DNA from: Callorhinus ursinus
Taxonomy: Eukaryota > Chordata > Mammalia > Carnivora > Otariidae
Reading direction: 5' to 3'
Assembly: GCF_003265705.1 (NCBI RefSeq)
Contig: NW_020312966.1
Span: 21,265,436-21,329,435 of the forward strand
DNA: 64,000 nt
Each line of letters opens with the position of its first letter. The stretch's first letter is position 1. A program made the position numbers and the translations under genes. Positions 20,328 through 31,370 of the stretch are shown piece after piece. The notes beneath the pieces are model-generated. The model saw nothing but the letters and a program-made list of their open reading frames with translations, ran no database searches and had not been told where the DNA came from.

Positions 20328-20520
20328 TAACTCATTCTTTCTTTCCACATGTAATTACTGGGAGACTGTAATGAACCGGGCACAGAGCTAGGCACCGGGC
20401 TGGGTCAGTGTGGCCCAGAGAGACATGCCGACTGCTCTAGGAGGCTTCGAGTTGGGGGTGAAACAACAGAGGCAGAAGGGGAGGCTCTGTCGTGGGAGGG
20501 TTCATGTGTGTACTGGGTCA
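20328..20520 (-). repeat. L2 LINE fragment
   Basis: Reverse L2: 'aactcattctttctttccac', 'accgggcacagagctaggcaccgggctgggtcag', 'ctgctctaggaggcttcgagt'. It lies against the L2 copy at 20125 in the opposite orientation. Ends uncertain. Confidence 0.5.
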
Positions 20521-20899
20521 CAGACATTTCCAGAAAAGAAAAGCCAGTTAGGCTATTCATGGGCTAGGAGGTCCACTGAATATACTGTTCTTGAAGAGCA
20601 ACGGTTTGCTTTTTAAAGATTGTATGGGAAGGTATAGGAGCAGATTTGCATTTTATAGGATCACCTTGTGCCAGGAACTAGCTTATTGCTTTGAAAATGT
20701 AAAGAAAGGGGAAGAATCAAATATTTATTCTTACTTTGCTGTATAATTTATATCTCAAAGAAACTTAATAGCTTACTAAGAGAAGTTTCTCTATAGAAGT
20801 GTTCCAGCTGATACATGAAAAGGAATGGGAGGATACCACCATTTTGTAATCCATAATGAATTAGGTGTCTAGGCAGTAATTACCAGTTGCTGTTAACAT
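20521..20899. other. single-copy stretch, nothing recognised
   Basis: No repeat or gene identified in about 380 bp. Confidence 0.5.
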
Positions 20900-21590
20900 T
20901 AGGAGAAGAGAGACGAGCGGACATGACACGGTTCCTGAATGTATAGACTACCGTCCGTTGGTAGAATTGGTGAAAAATCAAAACCTGGATCTGACCAAGC
21001 TTCTAGACCTGACTAGCATGATTTCCAGGAAATATGAGGGGACAGAGGAATATGCTACCCACATCAGCACAGAGATGCAGGAAGCAAAATCCAGATCCTG
21101 GGAAGCTCTCTACAGCACATACAACCCTGATTATTTCAACAAAGAAATTGCAAAGGCGGGGTGGGGGGATGTTGTAGGGGGAACCTAGGGATTAAAAACT
21201 GTAGATTAAAAGACACACATACATGTATAGACCCTATTTGGATTCTGATTTGAACACACTAACTGTAAAACAAAACAGCATTTATGAGATAATTGGGATA
21301 ATTTGAACACTGGCTGGATATTTAGTGATATTGAGGGATTATTATGAATTATTCTTGTATAATAATATTATTATTAGCAACAACAGAAAGATTTCCTCTC
21401 TTTTGCAGATACATACTGAATTATGTATGAAAGGAATGATGTGATGTCTCGGATTTGCTTCCATGGGGGAGTAAAAGTGGATGGAGGTTGAAGCTGGGTT
21501 ATGGGTCAATGGGAGTTCATTTTACTTTTCTTTCTACTCTTGTTTATGCTCAACATTTTCTATTTTGGAAAATTATAAGGGAAAAAAAAA
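20900..21590 (+). repeat. ancient interspersed repeat 3' end (L1-like or unplaced)
   Basis: 'agatcctgggaagctct', 'ttcaacaaagaaattgcaaag', 'gaccctatttggattctgatttgaacacac', 'gagataattgggataatttgaacactggctggatatttagtgatatt', 'gctgggttatgggtcaatgggagttcattttac', then an A-run near 21580 match a widespread mammalian repeat I know from many loci but cannot name with certainty. The 76-codon frame at 20958-21188 runs through it, so it is not evidence of a gene. Confidence 0.65.
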
Positions 21591-21973
21591 AAAGAGATCA
21601 CCCTGGCTATGACTTTTTTCTTCAAGCTCCAAATCCTCGTTGTGTTCAAGTTGAAATTTTATCAGGTGATCACATTTTAATGGATTACTATATTAGAATA
21701 TTTTGATTTTAATATCTTGAATATTGGTATATTTTAATGCCCACTGGAATGATTAATCTTTTGGAAAATTAATACTGTTAATTATGTAAAATTTGGATAT
21801 TTGGGAGAAGTCTAACGAAGACAATAAATAGCACTGATAATCCCACATTCTGGAGAGCGCTACCATTAATATTTTTTGGGTATTCAGTCTCATTAAGGGA
21901 TATATACATACTAAATATAATTTTAATCATAAAACTGATTATATGATAGATTTCCTGTTTTTTTTAAGCTGTC

Positions 21974-22167
21974 TTTTTAAAAAAATATTTTATTTATTTA
22001 TTTGACAGAGAGATAGCGAGAGCAGGAACACAAGCAGGGGGAGTTGGAGAAGGAGAAGCAGGCTTCCCGCCGAGCAGGAAGCCCCATGTGGGGCTCCATC
22101 CCAGGACCCTGGGTTCATGACCGGAGTCGAAGGCAGACGCTTAACGACTGAGCCACCCAGGCGCCCC
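21974..22167 (-). mobile_element. Can-SINE, long type
   Basis: 'atattttatttatttatttgacagagag', 'aacacaagcagggggagttggag', 'ggcttcccgccgagcaggaagccc' and head 'cgactgagccacccaggcgcccc'. Flanks 'cctgttttttttaa' / 'ctgttttttttaaa' may be the TSD. Abuts the next SINE. Confidence 0.95.
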
Positions 22168-22171
22168 TTCT

Positions 22172-22371
22172 GTTTTTTTTAAAAAGATTTATTAATTTAC
22201 TTGAGAGAGAGAATGAGTGGGGGTAGGGACAGAGGGAAAGAAACTCTGCTTGCAGACTCCACACTGAGCGGTGACCCCACTGCGCGGCTCGATCTCACGA
22301 CCCTGAGATCATGACCTGAGCTGAAATCAAGAGTTGGATGCCTAAATGACTGAGCCCCCTAGGTGCCCCCC
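22172..22371 (-). mobile_element. Can-SINE, long type, older
   Basis: 'aaaaagatttattaatttacttgag', 'gactccacactgagcggtgacccc', 'gagatcatgacctgagctgaaatcaagag' and head 'aaatgactgagccccctaggtgcccc'. More diverged than its neighbour at 21974. Confidence 0.92.
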
Positions 22372-23513
22372 TTGCTCATTTTTTAATAGTACATTGTGGA
22401 CATTTTCCCAAGGCATTAAGGAATTTGGTTATAAAAAATTTTAGTGGCCACTTAATATATCTTATAGACATTAATGGTAAAATTTATTTAATTAATTGCC
22501 TCTTGATGAACGTTTAGGCTTTTTTTTTTAAAAAAGTTGTTTTTACTCTGAAAATGATGCTCTAATGAATAGCCTTATACAGATATATCTGGATGTAGAC
22601 TCTGATCATGTTCTTAGAATAAATTCCTATAATTGAATAGCTGGGTCAATGCACCTGTATTTTTATAGCAATTGATACATAGCCCTTCAAACTGTTGACA
22701 CTGATTTGCATTCCCATTAGCTGTATGTGAGAATGCTTGTTTTGTTTAATGCCCTCATCAACTCTGAATATTCTCTGTAATTTTTTTTTTCTGGCCAATT
22801 TGTTGATAAAAATGATATTAAATTGCTTGAATTTGCATTTTTCTGATTACCATTGAGCTTGAACATTTTTCCCATTAATTACTGCCTTAGTCTTTCAATG
22901 ACCAGGGAGGTCCTTTGTGCATTTTTCTATTTATGCATTCTTTTTATTGATTATACATATTCTTTATATATTAAGGGTGGTATCACTTTGGTAGTCATAT
23001 TGTAACAGTGTTCTCTATATCCTTTTAATTCAGCATAAGGAATTTTCTGGCATAGATTTTTCATATTTTTTTAAATAGTCAAATTAATCTTTTTGTTCAT
23101 GGAGTCCATTTTTGTTATAAAGTCCTTTTCTGTTTCAGAATTGCTATTTGTTCTGTTTTTTCTCTATTGTTTTGTTTCTCTTACATTTGACTCTGATTCA
23201 CATAGACCTTATTTTGCTATATTGTTGTACTATTATTTTGTTATATTGTTTAGAGTAGGGATTAACATTGTTTTTCTAGTAGTGACCATTTATTCCAGAT
23301 ATTGAACAATTCTTTCTCTGATTTGAATTATTACTACCTCTCCTATATTAAGATCTTTTATACACAGGCCTTGTATACTCTCTTAATGCCATTCTGTCCA
23401 ATCCTGTGTGAGTACAATAGTATTTTAAGACTTGTAAGTTCATAAATTGTTTTAACATAAAATGATTTTCTGTCTCTTTTTTACTTTTATCCCATTAAAA
23501 AGAAACGTCTTGG

Positions 23514-23716
23514 GATGCTTGGGTGGCTCAGTCAGTTAAGCATCTGCCTTCGGCTCAGGTCATGATCCCAGGGTTCTGGGATCGAGTCCCACATCAGGCT
23601 CCTTGCTCAGTAGGAAGCCTGCTTCTCCCTCTGCCTTCCACTCCCTCTGCTTGTGCTCGCTTGCTTTCTCTCTCTCTGACAAATAAATAAATAAAATTTA
23701 AAAAAAAGAAAAAAAG
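23514..23716 (+). mobile_element. Can-SINE, long type
   Basis: Head 'gatgcttgggtggctcagtcagttaagc' (pol III A-box region), body 'ggtcatgatcccagggttctggg', CT-rich middle, 'caaataaataaataaaattt' and A-rich tail. TSD 'aaaagaaacgtcttgg' / 'aaaagaaatatcttgg' with two mismatches. One of only about seven plus-strand SINEs. Confidence 0.95.
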
Positions 23717-23960
23717 AAAAGAAATATCTTGGCCTTCCCCCAATCCTCTTAATCATTCAGATGGCTTTTTCACTCCTGTTAAGGTCCAACAGGACTTGGG
23801 ATTTTGAATGGGATGACAGCCGACCTATTTGGGAGAGTTTTGATATTTTCACATTATTTGTTCTCATCTAGTAACAAATAATGTTCAATGTTCTTCTATG
23901 TTTTCCCGATAAATTTTTGTATAGGCTCTGCATTTTTCTTTTTAATTCCTAGATATTGTA

Positions 23961-24265
23961 AACTTGAGGATGTTATTATGTTTGGGATCACAGAAATGTA
24001 ACAGTTTTATTGAGATACAATTTACTTACCATTTTTTGGTTTACTTTCAAAGCAGATCTAACTACTCGGCACACATACAACCTTAATACTACTTTTAGTT
24101 TTCTGTTTTGTCTTTTTCAAGGTGATTCTGCCCACCTATTGTTACATACTATCTTTTAAGACAAGAAACAGGATTATGTAACATGGAGATCTCTGAATTA
24201 GGCATAAGTAAACATTAAACTCAGGTCTCTGCTCTGTCATCAACTGGCTGTGTGATCTTAGGTAT
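23961..24265. other. unrecognised, with L1M and MIR scraps
   Basis: 24000-24060 ('acagttttattgagatacaatttacttaccat') looks like a reverse L1M 3' UTR scrap. 24215-24265 ('ctctgctctgtcatcaactggctgtgtgatcttagg') is a forward MIR scrap. No gene seen. Confidence 0.45.
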
Positions 24266-24700
24266 TAAAAGACAAACAGAGGCATATTAAAATTTTTAAG
24301 AGTTTCAGCAAAAATTGCTTCAAATTGGGCAGCACCTAATTTAAAGATAGAAAGGAGGTCTGAGGAACTATACAACATGAAAGACTTTTACAGACAGAGG
24401 GAGCAGGAACAAGGAAGTTGGTGATTGCAAGGATACCCTCCCTTAGGGGACTGCAGGGTCTATCAGGCAGATTACTGATTTAGTGCTGATCAGGTGATTC
24501 CTGATTGACTGGTTTAAGATTCCACACTTGGGAGAGCCAAAACTGTAATTAAGTCTTGTTTTGGTGATATAGGGTGTAGCATAAGTGACTCCATGTTGGG
24601 TCTGTTGTCTTGTTTTTAACATAGGCAAACCCCTTATTTCTGGACTTTGTTTTTTCCCTAAGGTTCTTTCTAGATCTTTATTTCTAACTATGTAAAAGAC
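24266..24700 (-). repeat. possible old LTR, unplaced
   Basis: 'ggcatattaaaatttttaagagtttcagcaaaaattgcttcaaa', 'aggtgattcctgattgactggtttaagattccacac', 'gtgtagcataagtgactccatgttggg' have the wording of an old ERV LTR known to me from other mammals, but I cannot name the family. The 87-codon frame here is not taken as a gene. Confidence 0.4.
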
Positions 24701-26026
24701 CCTCAAAATATGTCAGTCTCATACTTTGTGTATTAGAGAGAAGGAAATCAGAATTTCAATGTCAGCACAGCAAATCAAATGTTATAGAAGTGAAATTGTG
24801 AAAAATATTCTGTATTTCCTCCTCATTCTGTGTACTTGGTATAGGCTCATTTTGGCATTTTAATTGCTCAGAATATTGCCTTTGTGTCCTAAGTCTACCA
24901 AGCATGATTAAGAATAAACATGACCTCACTCCGAAGAATTATGTCACCCCTTCATTTTAGATGCTAGTTTTAACACTTCTGAGGGGGAGAACACATTTTT
25001 ATTTTAGGGTTTACTTTTAGAACAAATGACCCAACTTCAGTATTTTGAATCTGGTTGCAGTTTCACATTGGCAGTTTGCATTCTAATGGTACAAGAAAAG
25101 AGTTCACTTAAGTTGAAAACTGAAATGCTTATTGATTATGGAAAAGAGTAGAAAATTAATGACTTTGGAAATGCATGCCATGGGCAAAGAATATGCTACT
25201 GGTGGGGTGCTCAGGATTATGACCTTCTATTGGTTCTCTTCATTTCTCCCACTGGGCATCTAACAACACTGTGTTCTGAGAAGTAACTGAACTTGCAGAA
25301 ATAGTTCATGAAGTCATTTTCTATTTAAATGGTCTGCACTTTGTAGAATAAGTACTCTTTAACTAGGACGATATTAATATATGTCTTTGACAGCAACTGC
25401 ATTCAGAAGACAGCCTTTGCAAAAACACTTTTGTCACCCATCCAAGTATGGGTCTTTTATGACAGATTGTTGTGTATCTGAAGGAGCTATTGTGTCAACA
25501 ATGAGCATCATAATGAGTCTAAAAATCTGACTCAATGGAACAAATGTATTTTAATGGCATGCATTTTACTTTAAAAGGATGTACCAAAATAGAGTGAGAG
25601 TCTGAAAGCAGAGCATTATTTTATAATGAAAGACTAATATATGGGTAGTTCTAGCTAAAGTAAGGATGTCACTGGGAATGAAAATTGACTTTGAGTGGAT
25701 AAAATCACTCCCATCAGCAAACCACAAATGCTGTGGGAGAATTATCTGCATTGGTACAAGAGTGACCATTAAAATGGGTGCAGATACTCGAATGTCCTTT
25801 ACTGATGTTCACTCCAGTGAGATGCAGAGTTATGTGGAGCATGATAAGACTCCCTTCCTATGGCACTCAAAGTACCCACCATGGTTTTCTGGGCTTGCAA
25901 GTTCACATTTACTAAAATGCCATAAAAGCAATCCTAGAATAACCTATTTCTTTCGATGTTTAAATTCTACTTATTAAGTGTACTGTAATATTGAGGGGGC
26001 CGAGAGGTAGGTTTGGAGAGTGAGAT
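24701..26026. other. single-copy stretch, nothing recognised
   Basis: About 1.3 kb with no repeat I can name. A plus-strand 103-codon frame (25666-25977) overlaps a minus-strand 67-codon frame. It has no known domain or other coding support. Confidence 0.5.
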
Positions 26027-26042
26027 AAATTTTCTAACATGT

Positions 26043-26331
26043 ACCTCTGAAACACATAATACATTATTTGTTAAAAAAAAAAAAGATGAAGATAACAGGA
26101 GGGGAAGAATGAAGGGGGGGAAATCAGAGGGGGGAGGAACCATGAGAGACTATGGACTCTGAGAACAAACTGAGGGTTCTAGAGGGGAGGGGGGGTGGGG
26201 GGATGGGTTAGCCTGGTGATGGGTATTAAAGAGGGCACGTATTGAATGGAGCACTGGGTGTTATATGCAAACAATGAATCATGGAACACTACATCAAAAA
26301 CTAATGATGTATGGTGATTAACATAATAAAA
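26043..26331 (+). mobile_element. carnivore L1 3' UTR, 5'-truncated
   Basis: Exact TSD 'aaattttctaacatgt' (from 26027 and from 26332). The element reads 'ctctgaaacacataatacattatttgtt', an internal A-run, 'gaggggaagaatgaaggggg', 'accatgagagactatggactctgag' and '...ctaatgatgtatggtgattaacataat' with a short A tail. It shows the complete bipartite 3' UTR that appears only in pieces elsewhere. The only young L1 on the plus strand. Confidence 0.95.
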
Positions 26332-26346
26332 AAATTTTCTAACATG

Positions 26347-26727
26347 TTTAAGATAATGCACAAGTCATAAATTTGTAGAACTAGGGACCAAATTTGACTG
26401 CAAAAGGCGGATGGGATAGAGTAACAGTTTTCTTTGGTATTGACCTCACTATACTTCTGGAATTGATTTAAAAGACTGTATATTATTTGTATTTTTGGTA
26501 AGAAGTTTTGCATTTTATGGGAATATACTGTTGGACGCTTTCTGCATTTGTAGTTTTCAATTTATTAGGATCCTTAGCCTAAGATATTGGATACCCCATT
26601 CATATGTGCTTATATACCAAAACTTAGGTATGTAATGTCAACATGGGCATTGTTTTTTTTATTACCGTCTGTGATAGTCCACATGGTTTTTTGTGTTTCA
26701 TCTGCTGGCTATAAACAACAGCAACTC
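26347..26727. other. single-copy stretch, nothing recognised
   Basis: No repeat or gene identified in about 380 bp. Confidence 0.5.
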
Positions 26728-26853
26728 GGGGTGCCTGGGCGGCTCAGTCAGTTAAGCTTCTGGCTCTTGATCTCAGCTCAGGTCTGGATCTCAGGGTGGT
26801 GAGTTCAAGTCCCGCATTAGGCTCCAAGCTGGGCGTGGAGCCTACTTGAAAGT
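26728..26853 (+). mobile_element. Can-SINE, short type
   Basis: Head 'ggggtgcctgggcggctcagtcagttaagc', 'cttgatctcagctcaggtc', 'gtgagttcaagtcccgc' and 'gtggagcctacttgaaa'. The tail is short and no clear TSD is seen. Confidence 0.92.
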
Positions 26854-28334
26854 AATATGGAGCAGCTACTTTGATGCCAGAGGTACATGCTCTTAGAGTG
26901 CTTAGTATGCTGTCACTCCAACCATTAATGCTATTTCAGGAAATGCACTGTGTTCTAGCCACCTCTGCATTATCTGTGAAACAGTGTCTTCTATTAAAGC
27001 ATTACATGGCTGTGGCCAAATGAATTGAGCTGACATTCAAATGTTTGTTGAACGAGGGGGAAAAAATGAAAGTCCCCCCTCCATTTCAGGTTCCTGAGCT
27101 CTTTGCTCATCTGTGTTCCGCTGTTTCCCCTCATTGAAAAGAACCTGGGAATGTACAGATGATACAAAGAAGAAATTCTTGTCAACTGGCACAAGAGAAA
27201 GAAGGGCAGAGGTTAAAGAGAGAACAGGGAAAAGTCAAGCCTCGGGGCCAAAAAGGCGTCCGCAGGCTGGTGAGGTGGACATGCCTTCACCAGTGTGGGG
27301 GTGGTCCTGGGAGGTCATGCCTGGTTCCGGACAAAGCCCCAGAAGGAAGCGTCTCATCACAGAATTCCGGACTATATTTTAGTGAACAGAAGGGCGTCTT
27401 TTGTGCTTTGGCAAACAGCACATTCCAGAGTCTAATATGGGGAGGTCAGATATGTGAATGATGGAGGGGTCCATTTAAGGAAAAGGCATCTTTGTGGAAA
27501 ATGGAATGGGGCAGGGGTGAAGAGGTGAGGTGTGGCAGATGCTGGGTTTGTGTATTGCAGTATCCCATTATCTAAAACATCCCCAGCATACAGTAATTGC
27601 TTAATGCCTAGCTGTTGAGTGAAAGCCTGATGACAGTCTTTAGGGCATTATGTTCTATGTGCATTTCCCAGGAGGGGTATTCAACTTTTTCTGCATTATG
27701 TGGAGTGTCTCACCTCGAGAGTGACAACTTGCTTTCTAGAGTGAAGCCTGCTTCCAGAAAAGGGTCTGTCTTATTGGAAAGGTACTGGTGTCGCTTTCCA
27801 TAGTTGGGATTTTCTTTTTGTGCTTAAATGCATTTCAAAGTGCCTTTTGAAGTTGCCTGTAAAGAGGACTCTAGCTGGGTGACCGAAAGGCCGGCACTTG
27901 CCCACATCTAGGTTAGACAAAGATAGCAAAGTGCTTTTGGTCATAGTCACTTCCTTCTAGGCTAAAACTACTCATTGGCACCAGACACTCTCTTCTGTAT
28001 TTTAAAAATATCGTAGCCTCTAATTCTGCACACTAAATTTGCTCGTGTTGATATTGGCCTCAGTTAACCCAATCTCTTTTTCCAAGGCCTGGCACACCCA
28101 CGCTTTTGCAAGCCAGGATGGTGGTACAGGAAATATTTCCAGCCTGGAGACACAGTTAGGAGAGGAAGTGCTCCTTTAGGGAGACCATTGGAAACCCCCA
28201 TGGTGGCAAAGGGACTTTCGGATCCTTCTGGCTTACCTTTCCAGTTGTTCAACCTTAAATGGATTGGCTTAGCCACAGAGATCTGAGCACATTATGGGAA
28301 AACTGGAGACAGGACATTTTGGACACATTTATGC
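26854..28334. other. single-copy stretch, nothing firm
   Basis: No gene recognised. Overlapping plus-strand frames at 27113-27382 and 27159-27461 (89 and 100 codons) share the same DNA in different phases, so they cannot both be real, and neither shows a motif. 27570-27625 ('ccccagcatacagtaattgcttaat') may be an L2 tail scrap. Confidence 0.45.
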
Positions 28335-28470
28335 ACAATTAAGCAAACATCCACTGAACCCCAATTATATGATGGCGTTTTTCTGGGGTTTGGGGGCTGT
28401 CGGTAGGAATAAGGTAGCCGTCCACCCCTGAGAGTGCTCACAGAATTAACTGATGCTTTTCCAAAGGAAG
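28335..28470 (-). repeat. L2 LINE fragment
   Basis: 'aaacatccactgaaccccaattatatgatgg', 'ggtaggaataaggtagccgtccacccctgagagtgctcac' follows the reverse L2 3' end. Strongly diverged. Confidence 0.5.
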
Positions 28471-28526
28471 GGTGCTTCTGAGAAGACAGTACATTTATGA
28501 ATTACTTTTTTTTTTTTTTTTTTTTT

Positions 28527-28710
28527 GCCTACTCTCTGTGCCAGGTGCTTTGTATTTTTGTCCAGGTTGTGCAAGGTACTCATTCATTCCACTTACTGCT
28601 TAGAATAACCCTGTGAGAAAGATTTTATAGATGTGGGAACTCTGCCTTTGGGGGTTTGGATAACCTGTCCATGGCCCAAAGCCAGAGTTAAGGTTAGCCC
28701 CAGGTCACCT
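28527..28710 (-). repeat. MIR SINE preceded by a T-run
   Basis: 'cctactctctgtgccaggtgctttgta', 'aataaccctgtgagaaagattttatagatgtggg', 'aacctgtccatggcccaaagccag' is a reverse MIR. A T-run of about 20 sits just before it at about 28506-28526. Confidence 0.75.
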
Positions 28711-29136
28711 TGACTTTACCAAATGCTCTTTAGTACAAACCAAGTGGCTACCTGCTGCTTCATATAGGCTGTGCTCCCAGAAGATGCCGATGGGGTCAGT
28801 CCTGCTAAGCCCTCAGGGAGGGGAAGAACTGAGGTAGCAGAATTTAAAAATTCTCTGAAACAAAGTCCATCCCTACCACCATTTTCTACTTTCTGGAATG
28901 ATTGGATGGATACACACTTGCCTGGGCCATGATGCTCTCTTGTCTGGAAAAAAAAAATCTTTATTTTCTTGAGTTCCTGGTCAACTGTAAGTAATTTTTC
29001 ATAGCTACAAACATAGTAGCCTGGTGTCAAGAAAAGATACATATTTTATTCTGGGAAGAAAACCTTGAAACTTAAAATTTGCTTTAAAGGAATGAGATAA
29101 TTTTCAGTAATCATATCTATTCAAGGTCCTTTTAAA
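28711..29136. other. single-copy stretch, nothing recognised
   Basis: The 108-codon minus-strand frame here has no recognisable domain. No repeat identified. Confidence 0.5.
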
Positions 29137-29396
29137 ATTTTTTAAGATTTAAATTCCAATTAATTAACATATAATATATTATTAGTTTCAGAGGTGGAGA
29201 TCAGTAATTCCTCAGTCTTATATAACACCCAGTGCTCATTACATCACATGCCCTCCTTAATGCCCATCACCCTGTTATTCCATCCCTCCAGCAGTCCTCA
29301 GCTTGTTTCCTATGACTAAGAGTCTCTTATGGTTTGTCTCCCTCTGATTTCAGCTTGTTTTGTTTCCTCTCTTCCCTTATGTTCTTTTTTTTTTAA
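29137..29396 (-). mobile_element. carnivore L1 3' UTR fragment
   Basis: 'attaacatataatatattattagtttcagaggtgg', 'cagtgctcattacatcacatgccctccttaatgcccatcacc', 'agagtctcttatggtttgtctccctctg' in reverse. A 5'-truncated insertion of about 260 bp with no coding part. Confidence 0.92.
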
Positions 29397-30608
29397 GAAT
29401 TCAAAGTTTGATATTACTGCACTTCTTTAATGCATCGTATAGCCAAAAGCTTGATAAATCGCATGTTTTGCCAAACTAATGAAATGACAAGCTTCACTAG
29501 CAGAACACACCTACCAAGGGAGTAGTCCCCATTCCTACTCCTCTGCTTGTAGGGAAAGACTATATTCCTACTCTTTGGGTGCAAAGTTGGGGGAACAGAG
29601 AGGTGCTTCATTTATAATTTAGTAAAACTTGAGTGTCTTCCCCTTGACGGTATGACACGCCACGTTTCTTATTACTTCCTCCTTTAGAAATGTACTGTTT
29701 TACTTAAGCACGTTTAAAAAAAAATTGTGGCTCCATGGTACACTTTGAGTGTTTTATTGGAAGGGAAAAGGAAACTCACTCACACACAATTGCAAGACAT
29801 CGCGGAATGTGTGTGTGTGTATTACTGCAGAACAGAATAGATTGAACACATAAGTTTCTTCCTGCCGTGTACTCCAGCATGTGGAATTCCCCAGTGAGTG
29901 AGAGGATGTGCACTCTTCTTTTGGGGACTGTCTCCCATATTAAGCAAACAGCTTGCTCTGTCTGGGGACTCCTGCCCAGACCTCTGCCATCTGTAGCGGG
30001 AGGCAACATCCCCCTCTTGGAGAATGCGTCTGTTAATTTTCTTTCTCTGACTTGATGACACCATTGTGGTTACTTGCCGTCCCTCTCCAATCAATAACCT
30101 CTCATTTTCCATTATTACATCTTAAGGATATTGCAGTGGTTGCAAGCTGTTACATTTTCATTTCAGAGAGGCGATGGCTGGAAAACTGTGTCTGGAAAAA
30201 GCAGTGGGAGTTCGAGTTCTTCCAACAGGGTGGTCTTCCAAATAACTAGGCCTTCTAGGTATTTGATGGAAGAACAGTTCTACCTGCCTACACTTCTCAG
30301 TGTTGACTCAGCCAGCCCATGCCACCATTTTACAGGGGAGGACCTGGGGCTTGGGGAAGAAGTCTACTGCCCACATGGGGGTTAATGTAGCTCCCAGAGT
30401 CCTGGGTCTGGGTCTTCACTTTCCTTCCCTATTGCCTCTTTTAAGCATCACATGTGAAGGAATATCAGAGGATTTTAGAAGCAGAGCCTTATTTCTAGGT
30501 GGATATCAGGAAAGATGTGTTTGGCCATCAATAAAAGTCTAGAATTCTCAAGGTTCTACTTCACCTAAATGTTGGCGTGGTGGGCTTCACACAAGGATGA
30601 CTTAAGGT
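29397..30608. other. single-copy stretch, nothing recognised
   Basis: No repeat identified apart from a short (GT) run near 29808. Frames of 60-96 codons on both strands overlap each other and show no motif. Confidence 0.5.
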
Positions 30609-30617
30609 CACAGATTG

Positions 30618-31025
30618 TTTTTTTTTCTTTTTATTAACATATAATGTATTATTTGTTTCAGGGATACAGGTCTGTGATTCATTAGTCTTACACAATTCAC
30701 AGCGCTCACCAGAGCACATACCCTCCCCAATGTCCATCACCCAGCCACCCATCCCTCCCACCCCCCACCACTCCAGCAACACTCAAGTTTGTTTCCTGAG
30801 ATTAAGAGTCTCTTATGGTTTGTCTCCCTCTCTGGTTTTGTCTTGTTTCATTTTTCCCTCCCTTCCCCTATGATCCTCTGTCTTGTTTCTCAAATTCCTC
30901 ATATCAGTGAAATCATATGATAATTGTCTTTCTCTGATTGACTTATTTCGCTTAGCATAATACCCGCTAGTTTCATCCATGTCATTGCAAATGGCAAGAT
31001 TTCATTTTTGATGGCTGCATAATAT

Positions 31026-31075
<50 letters not shown>

Positions 31076-31361
31076 CTCACATCTTCTTTATCCATTCATC
31101 TGTTGATGGACATCTAGGCTCTTTCTATAGTTTGGCTATTGTGGACATTGCTGCTATAAACACTGGGGTACAGGTGCCCCTTTGGATCACTACATTTGTA
31201 TCTTTGGGGTAAATACCCAGTAGTGCGATTGCTGGGTTGTATGGTAGCTCTATTTTCAACTTTTTGAGGAACCTCTATATTGTTTTCCAGAGTGGTTGCA
31301 CCAGTTTGTATTCCCACCAACAGTGTAGGAGGGGTCCCCTTTCTCCACATCCTCGTCAACA
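30618..31361 (-). mobile_element. carnivore L1 3' end (3' UTR plus ORF2 terminus)
   Basis: T-rich start, 'ttaacatataatgtattatttgtttcaggg', 'ccctccccaatgtccatcacccagccaccc', then ORF2 end ('cttatttcgcttagcataatacccgctagtttcatccatg', 'gtggacattgctgctataaac', 'ccagagtggttgcaccagtttgtattcccacc'). TSD 'cacagattg' at 30609-30617 and 31362-31370. The 140-codon minus-strand frame at 31114-31536 is largely this ORF2 terminus. Confidence 0.94.
31028..31073. repeat. (GT)n microsatellite inside L1
   Basis: About 23 uninterrupted GT units, replacing the 'tatatatac' segment found at this place in other L1 copies, so it expanded from an L1-internal TA/GT seed. Likely polymorphic. Confidence 0.97.
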
Positions 31362-31370
31362 CACAGATTG

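Larger units (their letters stand above)
21780..23960 (-). mobile_element. old L1M fragment (ORF2 region), split by three SINEs
   Basis: Reverse L1M wording: 'ataatcccacattctggagagcgctaccattaat', 'attgcctcttgatgaacgtttaggct', 'aataaattcctataattgaatagctgggtcaatgcacc', 'tttgcattcccattagctgtatgtgagaatgc', 'ttctttatatattaagggtgg', 'ttgttcatggagtccatttttgttataaagtcc'. No frame survives. The part after 23720 is the weakest. Confidence 0.8.

Noticed and set aside
24443..24706. 87-codon minus-strand frame
   Set aside because: Lies in sequence with old-LTR wording and has no domain; treated as fortuitous.
25666..25977. 103-codon plus-strand open frame
   Set aside because: No known motif, overlapped by an opposed frame, and not flanked by convincing splice signals. 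It could be checked by conservation.
27113..27461. Two overlapping frames of 89 and 100 codons rich in K/R/G
   Set aside because: They read the same DNA in two phases, so at most one could be real. Basic composition follows from purine-rich DNA.
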